Shown piece after piece: positions 12,464 through 13,915 of a stretch of DNA of 13,915 nucleotides (the first letter of the stretch is position 1; the number at the start of each line of letters is the position of its first letter). The notes under the pieces are model-generated. The model searched no databases, was not told the DNA's origin, and saw nothing but the letters and a program-made list of their open reading frames with translations. This stretch comes from JBGLNL01 sp964548045 (GTDB lineage Bacteria > Chloroflexota > Dehalococcoidia > SZUA-161 > SpSt-899), in contig CAZJQZ010000057.1 in the NCBI GenBank assembly GCA_964548045.1, positions 1 through 13,915 on the forward strand, given 5' to 3'. Both the position numbers and the translations under genes were made by a program.

Positions 12464-13915
12464 ATGAAACTGATCAGTCTGGTTCTTATCATCATCGGAG
12501 CTGTCATAATCCTGGGAGGATGTGAAAGCTCCAGCGAAACCATCCCCGAGCCTGCCATCGAAATAACCCCTGATGAGCCCACCACGGCTGATGACCTGAT
12601 TGCTAATACAACCACCCCCGGCGGCGAGCCGGGAAAGAACGGAATTACCTACAAATATGAATGGTATTTGGAGGATTCTCTGCAAACCTCTTTGACCGCA
12701 AATAATGTACCCTCATCTGAAACAGCCAAGGGACAAACATGGAGAGTTGTAGTCACCCCGACCGACGGCAGCGAAGATGGCCCCAGCGCCGAAGCCAGCA
12801 CCACCGTGATTAACACTCCGCCAACAGCGGCCACCATAAATATCTCGCCAGCATCACCTTCACCCATCGATGACCTATCGGTAGCTATCGAAAACCCCAG
12901 TATCGATGTTGACGGGGATCAGGTCACTTACCAATATAAGTGGCACAAAGATGGCGACGGTCAAAACCCGGTCACTTCCCCAATCCTTGGGGCCTCCCAC
13001 ACCAGCATAGGAGATACCTGGCAAATTACAGTTACTCCAACTGACGGTGAGGCAAATGGCCCCGCCAGCAGCGCTGATATTACACTTGGCAACAGTCCGC
13101 CAACCAAACCCGCTATCGCCATCCTGCCCGACCAGCCTCTGACTGAGGACAGCCTCACTGCCAGCATAACCAGAGAGAGCACGGATGTCGATGGTGACCA
13201 AATCACTTATCAATATGAGTGGTATAAAAACGAATCGCTTCAATCGGCTATCGATGAATCAACGGTTCCTGCTTCACTCATAAAATCCGGGGACACTTGG
13301 CAACTTATCATCACTCCGCATGACGGGAAGGGTCCGGGTCCGAGTGCGAATGATTCGGTCCGCATTGCAGATATTGCTGCTTCCGATCCGGTCGGTGATG
13401 CCACCTATACCCCCGAGACTGAGGATTCAAACCAACCTGCAAGTTATGCAGACATAGTGGGATTAAGCATTTCATTCGATGGGAATGATTGCAGGATAGA
13501 TATCGCGCTTGATGAATTGCCGGCAGAACAATACCCGCATCAGGCAGCTCATGCAAATCCGGATTATCTATTATGGGTATCCGTTGATATTGACAACAAC
13601 CAGAATACGGGCATTCAGACAAGTGGACCGCACCGCAAGGGAGAGGAATATTTCATTGAATTCAAATTGGGGAGTTCATCCGGCAAGAAAGCCGCTTTCC
13701 GTTTCCCCGAAGATATGAATGGGAAAGTTCTGGTCCCACAATCATCAAATCCCTCCTCCGCCCAAACTCCGGGGACAACCGCCAACCTTTCTCTCACTGC
13801 TGATCGTGAAACCGAATCACTCATAATCAATGATTCTATTCCCGGCGTTTCAACCAGTTCGCGATTTACAGTTTATGTCAACCAGTTCATCGGCGAAATC
13901 TCCGCTGCCGATTAT
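12464..13915 (+). CDS. Surface lipoprotein with repeated Ig/cadherin-like modules (3' end outside window)
   Basis: The frame stays open from the ATG at 12464 to the window edge (484 codons, no stop), so the protein is incomplete. AGGAG lies 8 bases before the ATG. Residues 1-19 form a lipoprotein signal peptide ending LGGC, with C20 as the likely lipidated residue. Three modules of about 90 residues follow (about 28-118, 119-211 and 212-303), each with the pattern (V/I)TYxYxW, then GDTWQ or similar, then TPxDG..GP, and a linker NTPPT or NSPPT between them. This is the style of Ig-like or cadherin-like repeats in bacterial surface proteins; modules 2 and 3 carry DVDGDQ, a likely calcium-binding turn. 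Residues 305-484 form a different beta-rich domain (DPVGDATYTPE, SVDIDNNQNTG), resembling C-terminal DOMON/CBM9-like domains, though this is uncertain. A role in surface binding is plausible; ligand unknown. Confidence 0.85.
   Translation, partial: MKLISLVLIIIGAVIILGGCESSSETIPEPAIEITPDEPTTADDLIANTTTPGGEPGKNGITYKYEWYLEDSLQTSLTANNVPSSETAKGQTWRVVVTPTDGSEDGPSAEASTTVINTPPTAATINISPASPSPIDDLSVAIENPSIDVDGDQVTYQYKWHKDGDGQNPVTSPILGASHTSIGDTWQITVTPTDGEANGPASSADITLGNSPPTKPAIAILPDQPLTEDSLTASITRESTDVDGDQITYQYEWYKNESLQSAIDESTVPASLIKSGDTWQLIITPHDGKGPGPSANDSVRIADIAASDPVGDATYTPETEDSNQPASYADIVGLSISFDGNDCRIDIALDELPAEQYPHQAAHANPDYLLWVSVDIDNNQNTGIQTSGPHRKGEEYFIEFKLGSSSGKKAAFRFPEDMNGKVLVPQSSNPSSAQTPGTTANLSLTADRETESLIINDSIPGVSTSSRFTVYVNQFIGEISAADY

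Noticed and set aside
12944..12954. GTGGCACAAAG inside the lipoprotein gene, matching the inverted-repeat arm at 804-814
   Set aside because: It encodes part of a conserved module (KWHK) and is a single arm without a partner, so chance is sufficient.

Overview
The window looks like part of a bacterial chromosome, most plausibly a Chloroflexota (Dehalococcoidia-like) organism known only as a genome bin. This placement is an inference from protein style and gene content: a DUF2892 protein, a large FG-GAP exported protein with a C-terminal membrane anchor ending in a basic tail, a lipoprotein with repeated Ig/cadherin-like modules, and the sequences of RF1, PrmC and DnaE. No rRNA or other strong taxonomic marker is present. 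Genes sit on both strands. The housekeeping stretches look moderately GC-rich and the spacers at 102-950 and 2976-3500 are visibly AT-rich.

Left part (1-3500). The window opens with the last 32 codons of a diacylglycerol/undecaprenol kinase-type membrane protein (+). It continues with a small Gly-rich membrane protein (-), a 312-bp spacer, and a 666-aa secreted FG-GAP beta-propeller protein (-). A 540-bp AT-rich spacer follows, holding an 18-bp direct repeat. Relatives of that repeat lie on the other side of the FG-GAP gene, so this is the most accessory-looking part of the window.

Middle (3480-8212). A selenocysteine tRNA gene (anticodon TCA) has its own promoter and points tail-to-tail at prmC. 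Its cloverleaf appears to have an 8-bp acceptor stem and a 4-bp T stem with one bulged base, instead of the usual bacterial 8/5 form. prfA and prmC form a tightly coupled minus-strand pair (4-bp ATGA overlap) encoding release factor 1 and the methyltransferase that modifies its GGQ motif. A short-chain dehydrogenase is transcribed divergently from prfA. It is followed by rnc (RNase III) and ftsY (signal recognition particle receptor), both apparently with TTG starts.

Right part (8213-13915). dnaE encodes a full-length replicative polymerase alpha subunit with an intact-looking PHP domain. It is followed by a 60-aa DUF2892 membrane protein and a lipoprotein gene that runs off the window, each with its own promoter-like sequence.

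I found no transposase, integrase, CRISPR array, phage gene or defence system. The strongest candidates for a second look are the unusual tRNA-Sec, the RNase III with Cys at a normally acidic active-site position, PrmC with NLPY instead of NPPY, and the repeat family around the FG-GAP gene.
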